A stretch of DNA of 64,000 nucleotides from Candidatus Desulfofervidaceae bacterium (GCA_027064585.1 JAMOPI010000036.1:65777-129776), one strand, 5' to 3'. Shown: positions 11,321 through 20,384, numbered from the stretch's first letter. A program made the numbers and translations. Notes: generated by a model not told the origin, from the letters alone.

Positions 11321-11659
11321 ATGTTTACAGTTTTGATTATATTGCATATAATTGTTTGCCTTGTGCTTATTTTTCTCATTCTTTTACAACGCAGCCGTGG
11401 GGCAGAGATGGGCGTAACATTCGGTGGTGCCAGTCAAACCCTCTTTGGGGCAGGTGGTTCTATGGATTTTCTTAATAAAGTAACTACTGGATTGGCCATT
11501 CTCTTTTTTATCACCTCCCTTTCTTTAGCCTATCTTTCAGCCCATAGGATAACTAGCCCTACTATTAAGCAAATTCCGATCGCCCCTGTGGCTCCAGAAA
11601 AGGCAAAAGCTCCTATGTCTAAGGGCTTGACGAAAACACCGAATTCAGATAAAAAATAA
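11321..11659 (+). CDS. secG: Preprotein translocase subunit SecG
   Basis: A 112-residue inner-membrane accessory subunit of SecYEG. Two hydrophobic helices (about 2-22 and 50-70) flank the conserved cytosolic loop LQRSRGAEMGVTFGGASQTL near 22-41. The C-terminal tail after residue 75 is Pro/Lys-rich and variable, as in many SecG proteins. The start is one base after tpiA. The gap-pgk-tpiA-secG-tRNA-Leu order is common in proteobacteria. Confidence 0.94.
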   Translation: MFTVLIILHIIVCLVLIFLILLQRSRGAEMGVTFGGASQTLFGAGGSMDFLNKVTTGLAILFFITSLSLAYLSAHRITSPTIKQIPIAPVAPEKAKAPMSKGLTKTPNSDKK

Positions 11660-11665
11660 ATGCGT

Positions 11666-11753
11666 GCCGAAGTGGTGGAATTGGCAGACACGCTGTCTTG
11701 AGGGGGCAGTGGGCGTTTAGCCCGTGCGGGTTCGAATCCCGCCTTCGGCACCA
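11666..11753 (+). tRNA. tRNA-Leu (anticodon GAG)
   Basis: Class II tRNA with a long variable arm. The acceptor stem GCCGAAG (11666-11672) pairs with CTTCGGC (11743-11749), followed by A and an encoded CCA (11751-11753). The anticodon stem CTGTC/GGCAG encloses loop TTGAGGG, giving GAG, and the T loop is GTTCGAATC. It follows secG by 6 nt, so it may be processed from the same transcript. Confidence 0.96.
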
Positions 11754-11975
11754 TTTTTGTTTTGATATCATTTTAGTCTCTGCATGTAAGCGCTTTGGAG
11801 TGTTTTGATCTTTTACAGAGTAGCTCTTTTTTTAATTTTATTCCTACTTCTTTTCTTAATTAAGAAATCTTAAAAGTTTAAACTTTCTTTCTTCTTGATC
11901 TTCACAAAGAGCTTTTTAAACAGGTTTATTTTCGGACGTCATAATTATCCAAAAACTTTTAAAATCAAAAAAACC

Positions 11976-12016
11976 AACCCCTTAACTTGACTTTCTCCCC
12001 TTTAAGGGGTTATTAT
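11976..12016 (+). promoter_or_regulatory. Sigma-70 promoter with overlapping inverted repeat before zapB
   Basis: TTGACT (11987-11992), 18 nt, TATTAT (12011-12016) form a good promoter 28 nt before zapB. A perfect 10-bp inverted repeat, AACCCCTTAA (11976-11985) and TTAAGGGGTT (12002-12011), brackets the -35 and reaches the -10. It could be an operator or a stem-loop; the position over the promoter favours an operator (inference). Confidence 0.55.
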
Positions 12017-12043
12017 TGAATAGAATTAAAAAGGGAGTGAAAT

Positions 12044-12271
12044 ATGGAAGGTAATCCTTTAGATATTCTAGAAGAGAAAATCAGGATTTTGTTAGAAAGA
12101 TTTGGCGAACTCAAAGAAAAACATGCCCAAACTTTGCAAGAACTTCAGATAGCTAAAGGCAAAATAGAACAATTGGAAAGGGAATTAAGACGGCAAGAAG
12201 AAGAAAAGACGCTCATCCTTCAAAAGATAGAAGGGTTAATTGAGAAAATAGATCAGATTGAAAGTCTATAA
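12044..12271 (+). CDS. zapB: ZapB-like small coiled-coil cell division protein
   Basis: A 75-residue protein that is almost entirely charged coiled coil, with heptad-like Leu/Ile spacing from about residue 5 to 73 and no membrane segment. A small coiled-coil gene directly before zapA (1-nt overlap) is the usual place of ZapB-type proteins, which bind ZapA at the Z-ring. Coiled-coil sequence alone is not diagnostic, so the name depends on context. It is preceded by AAGGGAGTG 6 nt before the ATG and the promoter at 11987-12016. Confidence 0.65.
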   Translation: MEGNPLDILEEKIRILLERFGELKEKHAQTLQELQIAKGKIEQLERELRRQEEEKTLILQKIEGLIEKIDQIESL

Positions 12272-12552
12272 TGGTAGAAAAAATTTTTACTGTTCAACTA
12301 TTGGAGAAGGAGTTTACGGTTAGAACTAATGAACCAACTGGACGAATGCAGAAGATTGTAGAATTTGTAAATGACTACTTGACAAAAATTAAGACGCAAA
12401 GACCTTTTAAGGATAGGACAACTATAAGCCTTCTAGCGGTTTTGAATATTACAGGTGAATATTTAGAATTAAAGGAAGAAAAATTGGCCTTGGAAAAAGA
12501 AGTAGAAAAAAAGGCTAATTATTTGATAAGTTTAATTGATCAGTATTTATGA
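12271..12552 (+). CDS. zapA: Cell division protein ZapA
   Basis: A 93-residue FtsZ-ring-associated protein. It has the ZapA layout: an N-terminal beta region (IFTVQLLEKEFTVRTNE), then an amphipathic helix and a C-terminal coiled coil from about 60 to the end. ZapA tetramers crosslink FtsZ protofilaments. It overlaps zapB by one base and is directly followed by 6S RNA, a frequent zapA-ssrS arrangement in proteobacteria, which supports both calls. Confidence 0.88.
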   Translation: MVEKIFTVQLLEKEFTVRTNEPTGRMQKIVEFVNDYLTKIKTQRPFKDRTTISLLAVLNITGEYLELKEEKLALEKEVEKKANYLISLIDQYL

Positions 12553-12554
12553 GG

Positions 12555-12740
12555 AAATTCCCTGTGGTGTGCGTGATCAGTAGGCAATTTTGGGCCGACA
12601 TTGACACCCTTGGGAACTCCCGCTGGTTCTGGATGGCATGTTTGCCCCAAAAGGGCAAAAAGCCAGAAGGAACTAAGGAGTGCCCACCTGTCGGGAGACA
12701 GGTTCAAAAGCGTCTACTGACACGGCACCATGGGGTTTTA
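12555..12740 (+). ncRNA. ssrS: 6S RNA
   Basis: A roughly 185-nt GC-rich island that folds back on itself. CCCTGTGGTG (12560-12569) pairs with GCACCATGGGG (12725-12735). CAGTAG (about 12578-12583) pairs with CTACTG (about 12715-12720). Internal arms CTGGTTCTGG and CCAGAAGG, and CACCTGTC and GACAGG, leave open regions between them, giving the long rod with a central bulge typical of 6S RNA. Its place right after zapA is the classic ssrS locus. 6S RNA binds the sigma-70 RNA polymerase holoenzyme and acts as a promoter mimic (family knowledge). The exact ends are estimates. Confidence 0.82.
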
Positions 12741-12757
12741 GAATAATAAAAATTAAA

Positions 12758-12934
12758 GTAGGGCAAAGGTGAATAATTCCCTTAAATATAAAAATGGGTC
12801 GCTTTTAAAGGAGTATAAGTGAGTGGAAGTAGGTATTAAGTAGGGATTTGTCTAACAGGCAGGAAGTTGCCTTTTAAGTGACCCAAAGGTGTAATGTTTC
12901 TTTAAGCCTACCTTTTTTCACCTTTGTGCCCTAC
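12758..12934 (+). ncRNA. Unassigned structured RNA or rny leader element
   Basis: A strongly self-complementary segment between 6S RNA and rny. The outer stem GTAGGGCAAAGGTGAA (12758-12773) pairs with 12917-12934 apart from a 2-nt bulge. An inner stem starting TGGGTC (12795-12811) pairs with sequence ending GACCCA (about 12872-12885), and GGCA/TGCC (12858-12861 with 12868-12871) forms an apical hairpin. CAAAGGTG occurs twice (12764, 12884), so its complement near 12919 has two possible partners. It ends 7 nt before the rny ribosome-binding site. I do not recognise it as SRP RNA, tmRNA or RNase P RNA. Confidence 0.55.
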
Positions 12935-12953
12935 TGCCATAAGGAGATGGGAA

Positions 12954-14510
12954 ATGTTAGAATATGTGGTAACAGGATTAGTGGGTGTAATTGCAGGTGG
13001 GGGAACAGTTTGGTTTTTACAGCATTATCTCTACAAAAAAGATCTCTCTTCTGCCAAGGAAGAGGCAAAACGAATCTTAACCGAGGCTAAGGAAGAGGCT
13101 AAACAGATTAAAAAGGAGGCGTCTCATCAAGCCAAGGAAATCCTGTATCAAATGCGATCTGACTTTGAGCGGGAAACAAAGGAAAAACGTAAAGATCTAA
13201 AACGGTTTGAAAACCGCCTCTTGCAGAAGGAAGAACAGATAGATCGGAAACTGATCAATTTAGAAAAGAGAGAGGAACTACTTAGCCAGCGGGAAAGAGA
13301 ACTGTTAGACAAAGAGAAGGAGATAGAAAAGACCAAGAAGGCCTATCAAGAGTTGATTGAGCAGGAAAGGCAAACATTGGAAAATATCGCTCATCTTACT
13401 ACCGAACAGGCTAAGGATCTATTGCTTAAAAGGGTAGAGGAAGAGACCAAACATGAAGCAGCCAAAATGATTAAACAAATTGAAGAACAGGCCAAAGAGG
13501 AAGCACATAAAAAAGCCCAAAAGATATTGGCCCTAGCTATTAATCGCTATGCTGGTGAGTTCGTTGCTGAAAAGACAGTTTCAGTTGTGCCTCTGCCTAA
13601 TGAAGAAATGAAGGGGCGTATCATTGGGCGTGAGGGAAGAAATATAAGAGCAATAGAGGCAGCCACTGGTGTAGATGTCATTATTGATGATACGCCTGAG
13701 GTAGTTATTCTCTCTGGCTTTAATCCTATCCGACGGGAAATTGCCCGTCTAGCCTTAGAAAGGCTAGTGGCCGATGGACGGATTCATCCGGCAAGAATAG
13801 AAGAGGTTGTAGACAAGGTAACTGAAGAATTAGAAGCAACTATTCAAGAAGCAGGAGAACAGGCCTGTTTTGATGTAGGTGTACATGGAATTCACCCTGA
13901 ATTAGTAAAGCTTCTAGGAAAGCTCAAGTATCGCACTAGCTATGCCCAGAATGTACTGCAACATTCTGTAGAAGTGGCTTTTTTGTGCGGAATTATGGCC
14001 TCAGAGCTTGGAATTGATTCCAAGTTGGCTAAGCGGGCAGGCCTTTTACATGATATAGGTAAGGCTGTAGACCACGAAGTAGAAGGTCCGCATGCCCTTA
14101 TTGGGGCAGATTTGGCTAAAAAATATGGTGAACCAGAGGAAGTAGTCCATGCCATTGCTGCCCATCATGAGGATGTAGAGCCCCAAAGTGTTCTGGCTAT
14201 CCTTGTTTCTGCCGCCGATACCCTCTCTGGAGCCAGACCAGGGGCAAGAAAGGAGACTTTTGAATCCTATATTAAACGTCTTGAAAATCTAGAAAAGATT
14301 GCGCAGAGTTTTAAAGGCGTCAGTAAGGCCTATGCCATTCAGGCAGGACGGGAGTTACGAATTATTGTTGAGAGTGATTTGGTAAGCGATGAAGACATTA
14401 CTCTTTTGGCCCATGAAGTGGCCAAGCGGATTGAAAAGGAGATGACCTATCCAGGCCAGATTAAAGTCTCGGTAATCAGAGAAAAGCGGGCAGTTGCTTA
14501 TGCCAAATAA
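12954..14510 (+). CDS. rny: Ribonuclease Y
   Basis: A 518-residue membrane-anchored endoribonuclease that initiates mRNA decay. It has an N-terminal transmembrane helix (about 3-22), a long coiled coil rich in KEEA/K repeats (about 25-200), a KH RNA-binding domain with [19 protein letters not shown] near 220, and an HD domain with [10 protein letters not shown] near 365 and AAHHEDVE near 400. The ATG at 12954 sits 8 nt after AGGAG (12942-12946); an upstream reading from 12924 is rejected because it adds residues before the membrane helix and starts inside the leader stem. It overlaps ymdB by 11 nt. Confidence 0.96.
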   Translation: MLEYVVTGLVGVIAGGGTVWFLQHYLYKKDLSSAKEEAKRILTEAKEEAKQIKKEASHQAKEILYQMRSDFERETKEKRKDLKRFENRLLQKEEQIDRKLINLEKREELLSQRERELLDKEKEIEKTKKAYQELIEQERQTLENIAHLTTEQAKDLLLKRVEEETKHEAAKMIKQIEEQAKEEAHKKAQKILALAINRYAGEFVAEKTVSVVPLPNEEMKGRIIGREGRNIRAIEAATGVDVIIDDTPEVVILSGFNPIRREIARLALERLVADGRIHPARIEEVVDKVTEELEATIQEAGEQACFDVGVHGIHPELVKLLGKLKYRTSYAQNVLQHSVEVAFLCGIMASELGIDSKLAKRAGLLHDIGKAVDHEVEGPHALIGADLAKKYGEPEEVVHAIAAHHEDVEPQSVLAILVSAADTLSGARPGARKETFESYIKRLENLEKIAQSFKGVSKAYAIQAGRELRIIVESDLVSDEDITLLAHEVAKRIEKEMTYPGQIKVSVIREKRAVAYAK

Positions 14511-15306
14511 TAGCGTCATTAGTATTCTTTTTATCGGAGATATTGTTGGTAGGCCGGGCCGAAAAACGGTTTATCAATTCTTACCTCTTTTGTACGAGAG
14601 GTATAAGTTAGACTGTGTTATCGCCAACGGTGAAAATGCCGCCGGCGGCCTAGGCATTACTCCTAAGATTGCTGATGAATTATTTAAAAATGGTATTGAT
14701 GTTATAACATCAGGAAATCATATCTGGAGAAAAAAGGAAATTTTTCCTTATCTAGATACCACTGATAAAATCCTGCGTCCGGCCAATTATCCCCCTAGTG
14801 CACCAGGAAAGGGTTATACCCTCCTTACTCTTCCCCAAAAGATCAAACTGGCTGTAATCAACTTAGAAGGTCGGGTATTTATGAAAAGCCTTGATTGTCC
14901 TTTTCGTACGGTAGAAGCTTTAATAAAAGAAATATTATCTTTTACTCCCAACATCATCGTTGACTTTCACGCTGAGGCTACTTCTGAAAAGATGGCCATG
15001 GGCTGGTTTTTAGACGGCAAGGTAAGTGCTGTTTTAGGCACCCATACTCATGTTCAGACGGCCGATGAGACCATCTTGCCCAGGGGGACGGCCTATATTA
15101 CGGATGTAGGTATGACAGGGCCTTTAGAATCTGTAATTGGAATGGAAAGAGAAATTGCCTTAAAAGGCTTTTTGACCCAAATACCCCAGAAATTCAAACC
15201 GGCCAAGGGTACAACCTCCCTGCAGGGAGCAGTTATCCGCATAGACGCTGCTTCAGGCAAGGCAGTAGAAATAATCCGGATAAGAGAGGTAAGCAATGGA
15301 CATTAA
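14500..15306 (+). CDS. ymdB: YmdB-type metallophosphoesterase (TIGR00282 family)
   Basis: A calcineurin-like phosphoesterase of about 268 residues. Metal-site motifs are [12 protein letters not shown] near the N-terminus, [32 protein letters not shown] near 150 and [11 protein letters not shown] near 180. Family members hydrolyse cyclic nucleotides in some species. Pairing with rny is conserved across many bacteria. ATG 14500 is favoured over a TTG at 14494. It overlaps rny at the 5' end and tyrS at the 3' end, so rny-ymdB-tyrS are coupled. Confidence 0.92.
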   Translation: MPNNSVISILFIGDIVGRPGRKTVYQFLPLLYERYKLDCVIANGENAAGGLGITPKIADELFKNGIDVITSGNHIWRKKEIFPYLDTTDKILRPANYPPSAPGKGYTLLTLPQKIKLAVINLEGRVFMKSLDCPFRTVEALIKEILSFTPNIIVDFHAEATSEKMAMGWFLDGKVSAVLGTHTHVQTADETILPRGTAYITDVGMTGPLESVIGMEREIALKGFLTQIPQKFKPAKGTTSLQGAVIRIDAASGKAVEIIRIREVSNGH

Positions 15307-16513
15307 GGAAGAATTAGCGTTGCTTTTAAGAGGAGTAGCCGAGATTATTTCTGAAAAGGAGCTGGAAGAAAAGCTCATCCAGGCCCGGAAAGAAGGAAGG
15401 GTATTGCGGGTCAAGGCAGGCTTTGACCCTACAGCTCCAGATTTACATTTAGGGCATACGGTCCTAATTCAAAAACTAAAACACTTTCAAGACCTAGGAC
15501 ATGAGGTCTATTTTCTCATCGGTGATTTTACAGGTATGATTGGCGACCCCTCGGGAAAATCCGAAACCAGACCAGCCCTTACCCGAGAACAAGTTCTGAC
15601 TAACGCCGAGACCTATAAAGAACAAATTTTTAAAATCCTTGATCCAGAAAAGACTAAAGTTGTTTTTAACAGCGAGTGGATGGGAAAGATGTCGGCCATG
15701 GAACTTATTAAATTGTGTGCACATTACACCGTGGCCAGGATGCTAGAAAGGGAAGACTTTCAAAAACGCTTTAGTAGCGGCCGGCCTATCAGTATTCATG
15801 AATTTATATATCCTCTCATTCAGGGATATGATTCGGTAGCCCTAAAGGCCGATGTAGAACTAGGAGGCACAGACCAAAAGTTTAATCTCCTAGTAGGACG
15901 GGAGTTGCAGCGTGATTTTGGCCAAACGCCCCAGGTAATCATGATGATGCCTTTGTTAGAAGGGCTAGATGGGGTCCAAAAAATGAGTAAAAGTCTAGGT
16001 AATTATGTCGGTATTACTGAACCGCCTAAGGATATGTTTGGTAAGCTTATGTCTATCTCTGACGAGTTAATGTGGCGCTATTATGAACTTTTGAGTGATT
16101 TAAGCCTGTCTGAGCTTAAACAGCTTAAGGAAAAGGTAGCCAAGGGAGAAGAACACCCGAAGGAGGTCAAAAAGAGGCTAGCTATGGAAATTGTGGCCCG
16201 CTTTCACTCTAAAGAGGCCGCCCAGAAGGCCGCGGATGAATTTGAGCGGGTGTTTAAAAAAAGAGAACTGCCACAGGATATAGAGGAAGTACGTATCCAG
16301 TTGTCTCAAGAGAAAATCTGGCTTCCCAAGTTATTACAATTGGCAGGGTTGGCTAAATCTACTTCTGAAGGTAAACGTCTGCTTCAACAAGGTGGAGTAA
16401 AAGTAGATGGAGAGAAAATAACCACTCCAGAGGCAGAACTTCCCGTTGGTGCAGAATATATCATTCAGGTGGGCAAGAAGCGGTTTAAGCGGGTAAAAAT
16501 AGAAAGTAAATAA
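15296..16513 (+). CDS. tyrS: Tyrosyl-tRNA synthetase
   Basis: A 405-residue class I aminoacyl-tRNA synthetase. [14 protein letters not shown] near 42-55 contains the HIGH-type motif HLGH, and [11 protein letters not shown] near 230 is the KMSKS loop. A C-terminal S4 RNA-binding domain (about 340-400) includes [18 protein letters not shown]. The layout is the TyrRS group with an HLGHT start common in Gram-negative species. It overlaps ymdB by 11 nt. The gene is intact. Confidence 0.96.
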   Translation: MDIKEELALLLRGVAEIISEKELEEKLIQARKEGRVLRVKAGFDPTAPDLHLGHTVLIQKLKHFQDLGHEVYFLIGDFTGMIGDPSGKSETRPALTREQVLTNAETYKEQIFKILDPEKTKVVFNSEWMGKMSAMELIKLCAHYTVARMLEREDFQKRFSSGRPISIHEFIYPLIQGYDSVALKADVELGGTDQKFNLLVGRELQRDFGQTPQVIMMMPLLEGLDGVQKMSKSLGNYVGITEPPKDMFGKLMSISDELMWRYYELLSDLSLSELKQLKEKVAKGEEHPKEVKKRLAMEIVARFHSKEAAQKAADEFERVFKKRELPQDIEEVRIQLSQEKIWLPKLLQLAGLAKSTSEGKRLLQQGGVKVDGEKITTPEAELPVGAEYIIQVGKKRFKRVKIESK

Positions 16514-16929
16514 GAAAGCTTATAGTATTTCGCAAAAGTTTTGGAAGAAAAGGCTTCTACAAATGTTTATTATATACAATTATGTGGCTGACTATTTTTT
16601 AAACAAAAAGTTATTTCCAGTTGCTACCAATGCCCAAATCCATAATTGTCGTGCAAAAAATAGTTTAAGTGTCCTAAAATATATCAAATTTTTAAAGATA
16701 GCTTTCACCTAAATTGGTGAAAAGATTACTTGAAGGGAAAAATGTAATTTTTTACCTAAATTTAAGGTATTTAGGTTAAGCACCAGAAAAATCAATCGCG
16801 GATTTTGGGCGAAAGCGAAAAAAGAGAGAAGCATTTGGCAAAGACAGAATAACAACTATTATCTTTTAATTGCCCTAGGCTTCTAAGTGGTGTATAAAGA
16901 TAGGAAAAACTGTGAGGAGAAGACATCAG
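16514..16929. other. Intergenic region with two palindromes
   Basis: No supported gene. A 49-codon plus-strand frame at 16563-16712 lacks a ribosome-binding site and is not recognised. Two inverted repeats stand out: TTCACCTAAATTGGTGAA (16704-16721) and ACCTAAAT/ATTTAGGT (16754-16761 with 16769-16776). Both share the core ACCTAAAT and could bind one regulator of the downstream epimerase gene (inference). Confidence 0.4.
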
Positions 16930-17877
16930 ATGCAGTGTTTAGTTACGGGTGTGGCAGGGTTTATTGGTTCTCACTTGGCAGAGGCCCTTTTGAGGGAAGG
17001 ATATGAGGTCATAGGAATAGACTGTTTTACAGACTACTACTCTAGACAGTTTAAAGAAAAGAACATAGCAGGGCTTAACACCCAAAAAGGCTTTCGTTTT
17101 TTAGAGGCCAACTTATTACAAATAGATCTAAAAAAACTTCTAAAGGATGTAGATTGGGTCTTTCACCTGGCAGCCCAGGCAGGGGTAAGGGCAAGTTGGG
17201 GAGAAAATTTTGAAATTTACACACAAAACAATGTCTTAGCTACCCAAAAGCTGTTAGAGGCGAGTAAAGAAGCAAATCTTAAAGGCTTTGTTTATGCCTC
17301 CTCTTCTTCTGTGTATGGCGATACTAAGGTCTTGCCTACGCCAGAAAAGACCTATTTGCAGCCCCTTTCCCCTTATGGTGTCACCAAGTTGGCTGCTGAA
17401 CATTTGTGTTATCTTTATTACAAAAATTTTGGTGTACCTACGGTTGCTCTACGCTACTTTACGGTCTATGGCCCCAGACAGAGACCAGACATGGCCTTTC
17501 ATCGTTTTTTAAAGGCAGCCCTTTTAGGAGAAGAGATTGAGATATACGGAGACGGCCAGCAGTCAAGAGACTTTACTTACATTTCTGACGTCGTAGAGGC
17601 ACATCTTTTGGTAATGAAGCGGTTTTATCCAGGAGAAGTATTTAATATTGGCGGAGGTTCCCAGACAGTTCTTAAAACAGCACTTGAACTTTTGCCAGAA
17701 ATTGCCGGGAAAAATGTGAATATTATTTATCAAGATGCCCAAAAGGGAGATGTCCGTCACACAGCAGCCGATATCAGCAAGGCCAAGAAGTTACTTGGTT
17801 ATCAGCCTAAAGTAAGATTGGCCGAAGGGCTTAGGGCCGAATGGGAGTGGATTAAAGAGATTTATAAATATGTCTAA
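16930..17877 (+). CDS. NAD-dependent sugar-nucleotide epimerase (extended SDR family)
   Basis: A 315-residue cytoplasmic enzyme that probably epimerises a UDP-sugar. The Rossmann motif GVAGFIGSHL is at the N-terminus, catalytic Ser/Thr lies in YASSSSVYGDT near 118, catalytic Tyr-Lys in YGVTK near 145, and RYFTVYGPRQRPDMA near 175 is a substrate-binding block. The FTDYYSRQFKEKN segment after the first strand resembles UDP-glucuronate 4-epimerases more than GalE, but GalE-type activity is possible. ATG 16930 is preferred with GAGGAGA upstream; a GTG at 16912 is less likely. It is likely used for surface polysaccharide. Confidence 0.85.
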   Translation: MQCLVTGVAGFIGSHLAEALLREGYEVIGIDCFTDYYSRQFKEKNIAGLNTQKGFRFLEANLLQIDLKKLLKDVDWVFHLAAQAGVRASWGENFEIYTQNNVLATQKLLEASKEANLKGFVYASSSSVYGDTKVLPTPEKTYLQPLSPYGVTKLAAEHLCYLYYKNFGVPTVALRYFTVYGPRQRPDMAFHRFLKAALLGEEIEIYGDGQQSRDFTYISDVVEAHLLVMKRFYPGEVFNIGGGSQTVLKTALELLPEIAGKNVNIIYQDAQKGDVRHTAADISKAKKLLGYQPKVRLAEGLRAEWEWIKEIYKYV

Positions 17878-17898
17878 ACTGTTAACAGGAGGATAAAG

Positions 17899-18087
17899 AT
17901 GCCTATCAGTGAAGAGTTGTTAGAAATTCTAGCCTGTCCTAAGTGTAAAGGGGATTTAGAATATATAAAAGAAGGGCCACATGGAGAGGGTCTTCTTTGT
18001 CCTCAATGCAGGCTTTTTTATCCTATTAAAGAAGATATCCCTATTATGCTGATTGAAGAGGCTATTAAGGTAGACGAAGTCAAATAG
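17899..18087 (+). CDS. Trm112-family small zinc-binding protein
   Basis: A 62-residue protein with [13 protein letters not shown] near 10 and [20 protein letters not shown] near 33-52, two CxxC pairs that together can bind one zinc. This is the Trm112/YcaR family; eukaryotic members activate methyltransferases, and the bacterial role is poorly defined. An AGGAGG box lies 7 nt before the ATG. It sits two bases before nrdR, so probably co-transcribed. Confidence 0.87.
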   Translation: MPISEELLEILACPKCKGDLEYIKEGPHGEGLLCPQCRLFYPIKEDIPIMLIEEAIKVDEVK

Positions 18088-18089
18088 CC

Positions 18090-18560
18090 ATGAAGTGTCC
18101 ATTTTGTGGGGCATTGGAAAATCGGGTAGTGGATTCAAGGTTGACCAAAGACAACACTGCCATCCGCAGGCGGAGGGAGTGCTTACAGTGTGGGCGGCGT
18201 TTTACGACCTATGAGTATGTAGAAGAGATGCAGCTTATGGTCATCAAAAAGGATGGCCGGCGTGAGCCTTTTAACCGTCAGAAGATCCTTCAGGGCATAA
18301 AGCTAGCTTGTCAAAAAAGACCTATCAGCGTTCACCAAATGGAAGAGTTTGTGCAGGAGTTAGAGCAGGCCTACCAAGAGGCTGGCATAAGGGAAATTCC
18401 TACCTCTGACATTGGCGAAAAGGTCATGGCCAAACTGCATGAGTGGGATAAGGTAGCCTATGTGCGGTTTGCTTCTGTTTATCGTGATTTTAAAGATGTT
18501 AATGAATTTATGCGTGAGTTAGAAGAACTTTTGGCACACAAGAAAGAGCAAAATGAATAA
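18090..18560 (+). CDS. nrdR: Transcriptional repressor NrdR
   Basis: A 156-residue repressor of ribonucleotide reductase genes. It has an N-terminal zinc ribbon, MKCPFCG (1-7) and [12 protein letters not shown] (31-42), then an ATP-cone domain (about 49-139) opening with [16 protein letters not shown] that senses ATP/dATP. Length and spacing match the family. The NrdR target boxes are not visible near here. It overlaps ribD by 8 nt; nrdR-ribD adjacency is widespread. Confidence 0.96.
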   Translation: MKCPFCGALENRVVDSRLTKDNTAIRRRRECLQCGRRFTTYEYVEEMQLMVIKKDGRREPFNRQKILQGIKLACQKRPISVHQMEEFVQELEQAYQEAGIREIPTSDIGEKVMAKLHEWDKVAYVRFASVYRDFKDVNEFMRELEELLAHKKEQNE

Positions 18561-19653
18561 AGAATATTACATGCGGCGGGCATTACGGTTGGCCAAGCGA
18601 GGGCTAGGCCGCACCTCTCCCAATCCGGCCGTAGGAGCAGTCATTGTTAAAAACGGTCAGATTGTGGGAGAGGGCTATCACAAGCGGGCTGGACTACCTC
18701 ACGCTGAGGTTGAAGCCATTAAAGCGGCAGGAAAAGAGACCAAAGGGGCCGATCTTTATGTCACCCTTGAGCCCTGTAATCATCACGGCCGTACCCCTCC
18801 CTGCACTGAGGCCATTTTAAAGGCAGGTATCAAGCGGGTGTTTATAGGGATGCGTGATCCAAATCCCCATGTTACTGGTGGAGGGGTGGAATACCTGCGC
18901 CAAAAGGGTATTTATATAGAAACAGGTATCTTAGAAGAAGAATGCCGGCGGTTGAATGAAGTCTTTATCAAGTATGTCACTAAAGGCACGCCTTTTGTCA
19001 GTCTTAAACTAGCCGCTACTTTAGATGGTAAGATTGCCCTTGCCAGCGGAGAGGCCAAGTGGATTACCAATGAAAAATCACGCCGCTTTGCTCACCGCTT
19101 GCGAGATATTCATGATGCTATTTTAGTAGGCATTGGCACGGTCTTAAAAGATAATCCCTCTTTAACGACGCGCTTGTCCCATAAAAAGGGCAAAGACCCT
19201 GTGCGCATTATTTTGGACAGCAAACTGCGTATTCCTCTAGAGGCCAAGGTGCTTCATCTCAACTCACTGGCCCCAACCTGGATAGTTACAAGCACGCAGG
19301 CCCCACCTGAAAAAATAGAGGCCTTAAAAGGGCTAGGAGCAGAGATGATTATTGTTAATCTGGAAAACGGGCGCTTATCTTTAATGGAATTACTGAAAGT
19401 CTTAGGAGAGAAAAAGATTACTTCGCTCTTAGTAGAAGGAGGGGCACAGGTGGCGGCCAGCTTTTTAAGACAGCGGCTGGTGGATAAGGTTTACTTCTTT
19501 TATGCCCCCAAGCTCTTTGGTATGCCGCATCTGCCGATGCTTGGAGAGCTAGGCATTGCATCCATGGCAGAGGTTATTACCTTAAAGGACATCACTTTAA
19601 GGCGGTTTGAAGACAATATTTTAATTACCGGCTATCCGCATTATCCCCAATGA
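18553..19653 (+). CDS. ribD: Bifunctional riboflavin biosynthesis deaminase/reductase RibD
   Basis: A 366-residue enzyme that performs two steps of riboflavin synthesis. The N-terminal deaminase domain (about 1-145) carries the zinc motifs PHAEVEAI near 50 and [12 protein letters not shown] near 74-85. The C-terminal reductase domain (about 146-366) includes [26 protein letters not shown] and [14 protein letters not shown]. It overlaps nrdR at its start. Its last 13 bases overlap, tail to tail, the 3' end of the convergent NifX-like gene. Confidence 0.96.
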   Translation: MNKEYYMRRALRLAKRGLGRTSPNPAVGAVIVKNGQIVGEGYHKRAGLPHAEVEAIKAAGKETKGADLYVTLEPCNHHGRTPPCTEAILKAGIKRVFIGMRDPNPHVTGGGVEYLRQKGIYIETGILEEECRRLNEVFIKYVTKGTPFVSLKLAATLDGKIALASGEAKWITNEKSRRFAHRLRDIHDAILVGIGTVLKDNPSLTTRLSHKKGKDPVRIILDSKLRIPLEAKVLHLNSLAPTWIVTSTQAPPEKIEALKGLGAEMIIVNLENGRLSLMELLKVLGEKKITSLLVEGGAQVAASFLRQRLVDKVYFFYAPKLFGMPHLPMLGELGIASMAEVITLKDITLRRFEDNILITGYPHYPQ

Positions 19654-20006
19654 CCCTCTACATCTGGCTTAAGTGTAGGCTGAAGTTCTCCTTTTTTGTA
19701 TTTCTCTAATGCCTCTTTAATCTTTATACCCTCTGCCCCGGTGATGACTTTAATCCCAACACTGCTTAACACCTTAAAAGCTTTGGGGCCACAATGCCCG
19801 GTAATTACTACTTGAGCCCCACTTTCAATTACCTTTTGGGCGGCCTGAATACCTGCCCCTACGGGAGATAATAAGTCTACTTGGTTGGGAATAGAAGTAA
19901 ATTGCTCAGTCTCAGTATCATAGATAACAAAATATTTGGCCCGTCCAAAACGGGCCTCAATTAAGTTGTCTGGATCTTCTGTAAATGCGGGAAATGCAAT
20001 TTTCAT
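19641..20006 (-). CDS. NifX/NifB-family dinitrogenase cofactor-type protein
   Basis: A protein of about 121 residues with the alpha/beta fold of the NifX/NafY/VnfX family, which bind iron-molybdenum cofactor precursors. Visible features are MKIAFPAF at the N-terminus, EARFGRAKYFVIYD, GAGIQAAQKVIESGAQVVI and TGHCGPKAFKVL. ATG 20006 overlaps the upstream gene's stop (ATGA) and follows GGAGGAG, so the longer frame from 20063 is rejected. It is the last gene of a minus-strand operon that includes a sigma-54 activator. No nitrogenase genes are in view, so a broader metallocluster role is inferred. Confidence 0.85.
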   Translation of the reverse strand: MKIAFPAFTEDPDNLIEARFGRAKYFVIYDTETEQFTSIPNQVDLLSPVGAGIQAAQKVIESGAQVVITGHCGPKAFKVLSSVGIKVITGAEGIKIKEALEKYKKGELQPTLKPDVEGHWG

Positions 20007-20377
20007 CTCCTCCTCCCTTTTCCCTTTTTCCAACCATGACGGTGGCGGCCAGGACAGACCCAAGGATGAGTACTTGCCAGTTTACCCTCTAAAAATGCCC
20101 CCAAAACCTCCTGCCATTCTCCCCTTACCCAAGGAATAAGACGAATGCCATGATACATGAACATCCTCGCCAGAAAGCAAGGGACAGCTCCGCAGATAAT
20201 AAGCTCTACCCCCATTTCCCTTATCTGATTTACCGTAAGAAGGGGGTTTTGCCAGACTAGATTGACATACCTTTTGGTCTGCACCTGGCCGTTTTCTATC
20301 TGTAAAAGGAGCATCTGTGAGGCACAGTCCAGTCTTGGGGCAATCCTGTCTTGAAATATGGGAATTCCAACCAACAT
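20003..20377 (-). CDS. NifX-like protein
   Basis: A 124-residue relative of the NifX family: MLVGIPIFQDRIAPRLDCA at the N-terminus, the IREMGVELIICGAVPCFLARMF block near 54-75, and a basic, His/Arg-rich tail GRHRHGWKKGKGRRR. The PCF in place of the usual GCG-type loop and the basic tail are unusual. It overlaps the next NifX-like gene by 4 nt and starts 7 nt after the sigma-54 activator gene. The function is not established. Confidence 0.75.
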   Translation of the reverse strand: MLVGIPIFQDRIAPRLDCASQMLLLQIENGQVQTKRYVNLVWQNPLLTVNQIREMGVELIICGAVPCFLARMFMYHGIRLIPWVRGEWQEVLGAFLEGKLASTHPWVCPGRHRHGWKKGKGRRR

Positions 20378-20384
20378 TTTCCCC

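Noticed and set aside
12549-12746. 65-codon plus-strand frame after zapA
   Set aside because: It lies over the 6S RNA fold; composition and position are explained by the RNA, and the protein has no family features.
12758-12934. Assigning the structured element to SRP RNA, tmRNA or RNase P RNA
   Set aside because: No GGAAG-type SRP apical loop, no tRNA-like ends or tag frame, and too short for RNase P.
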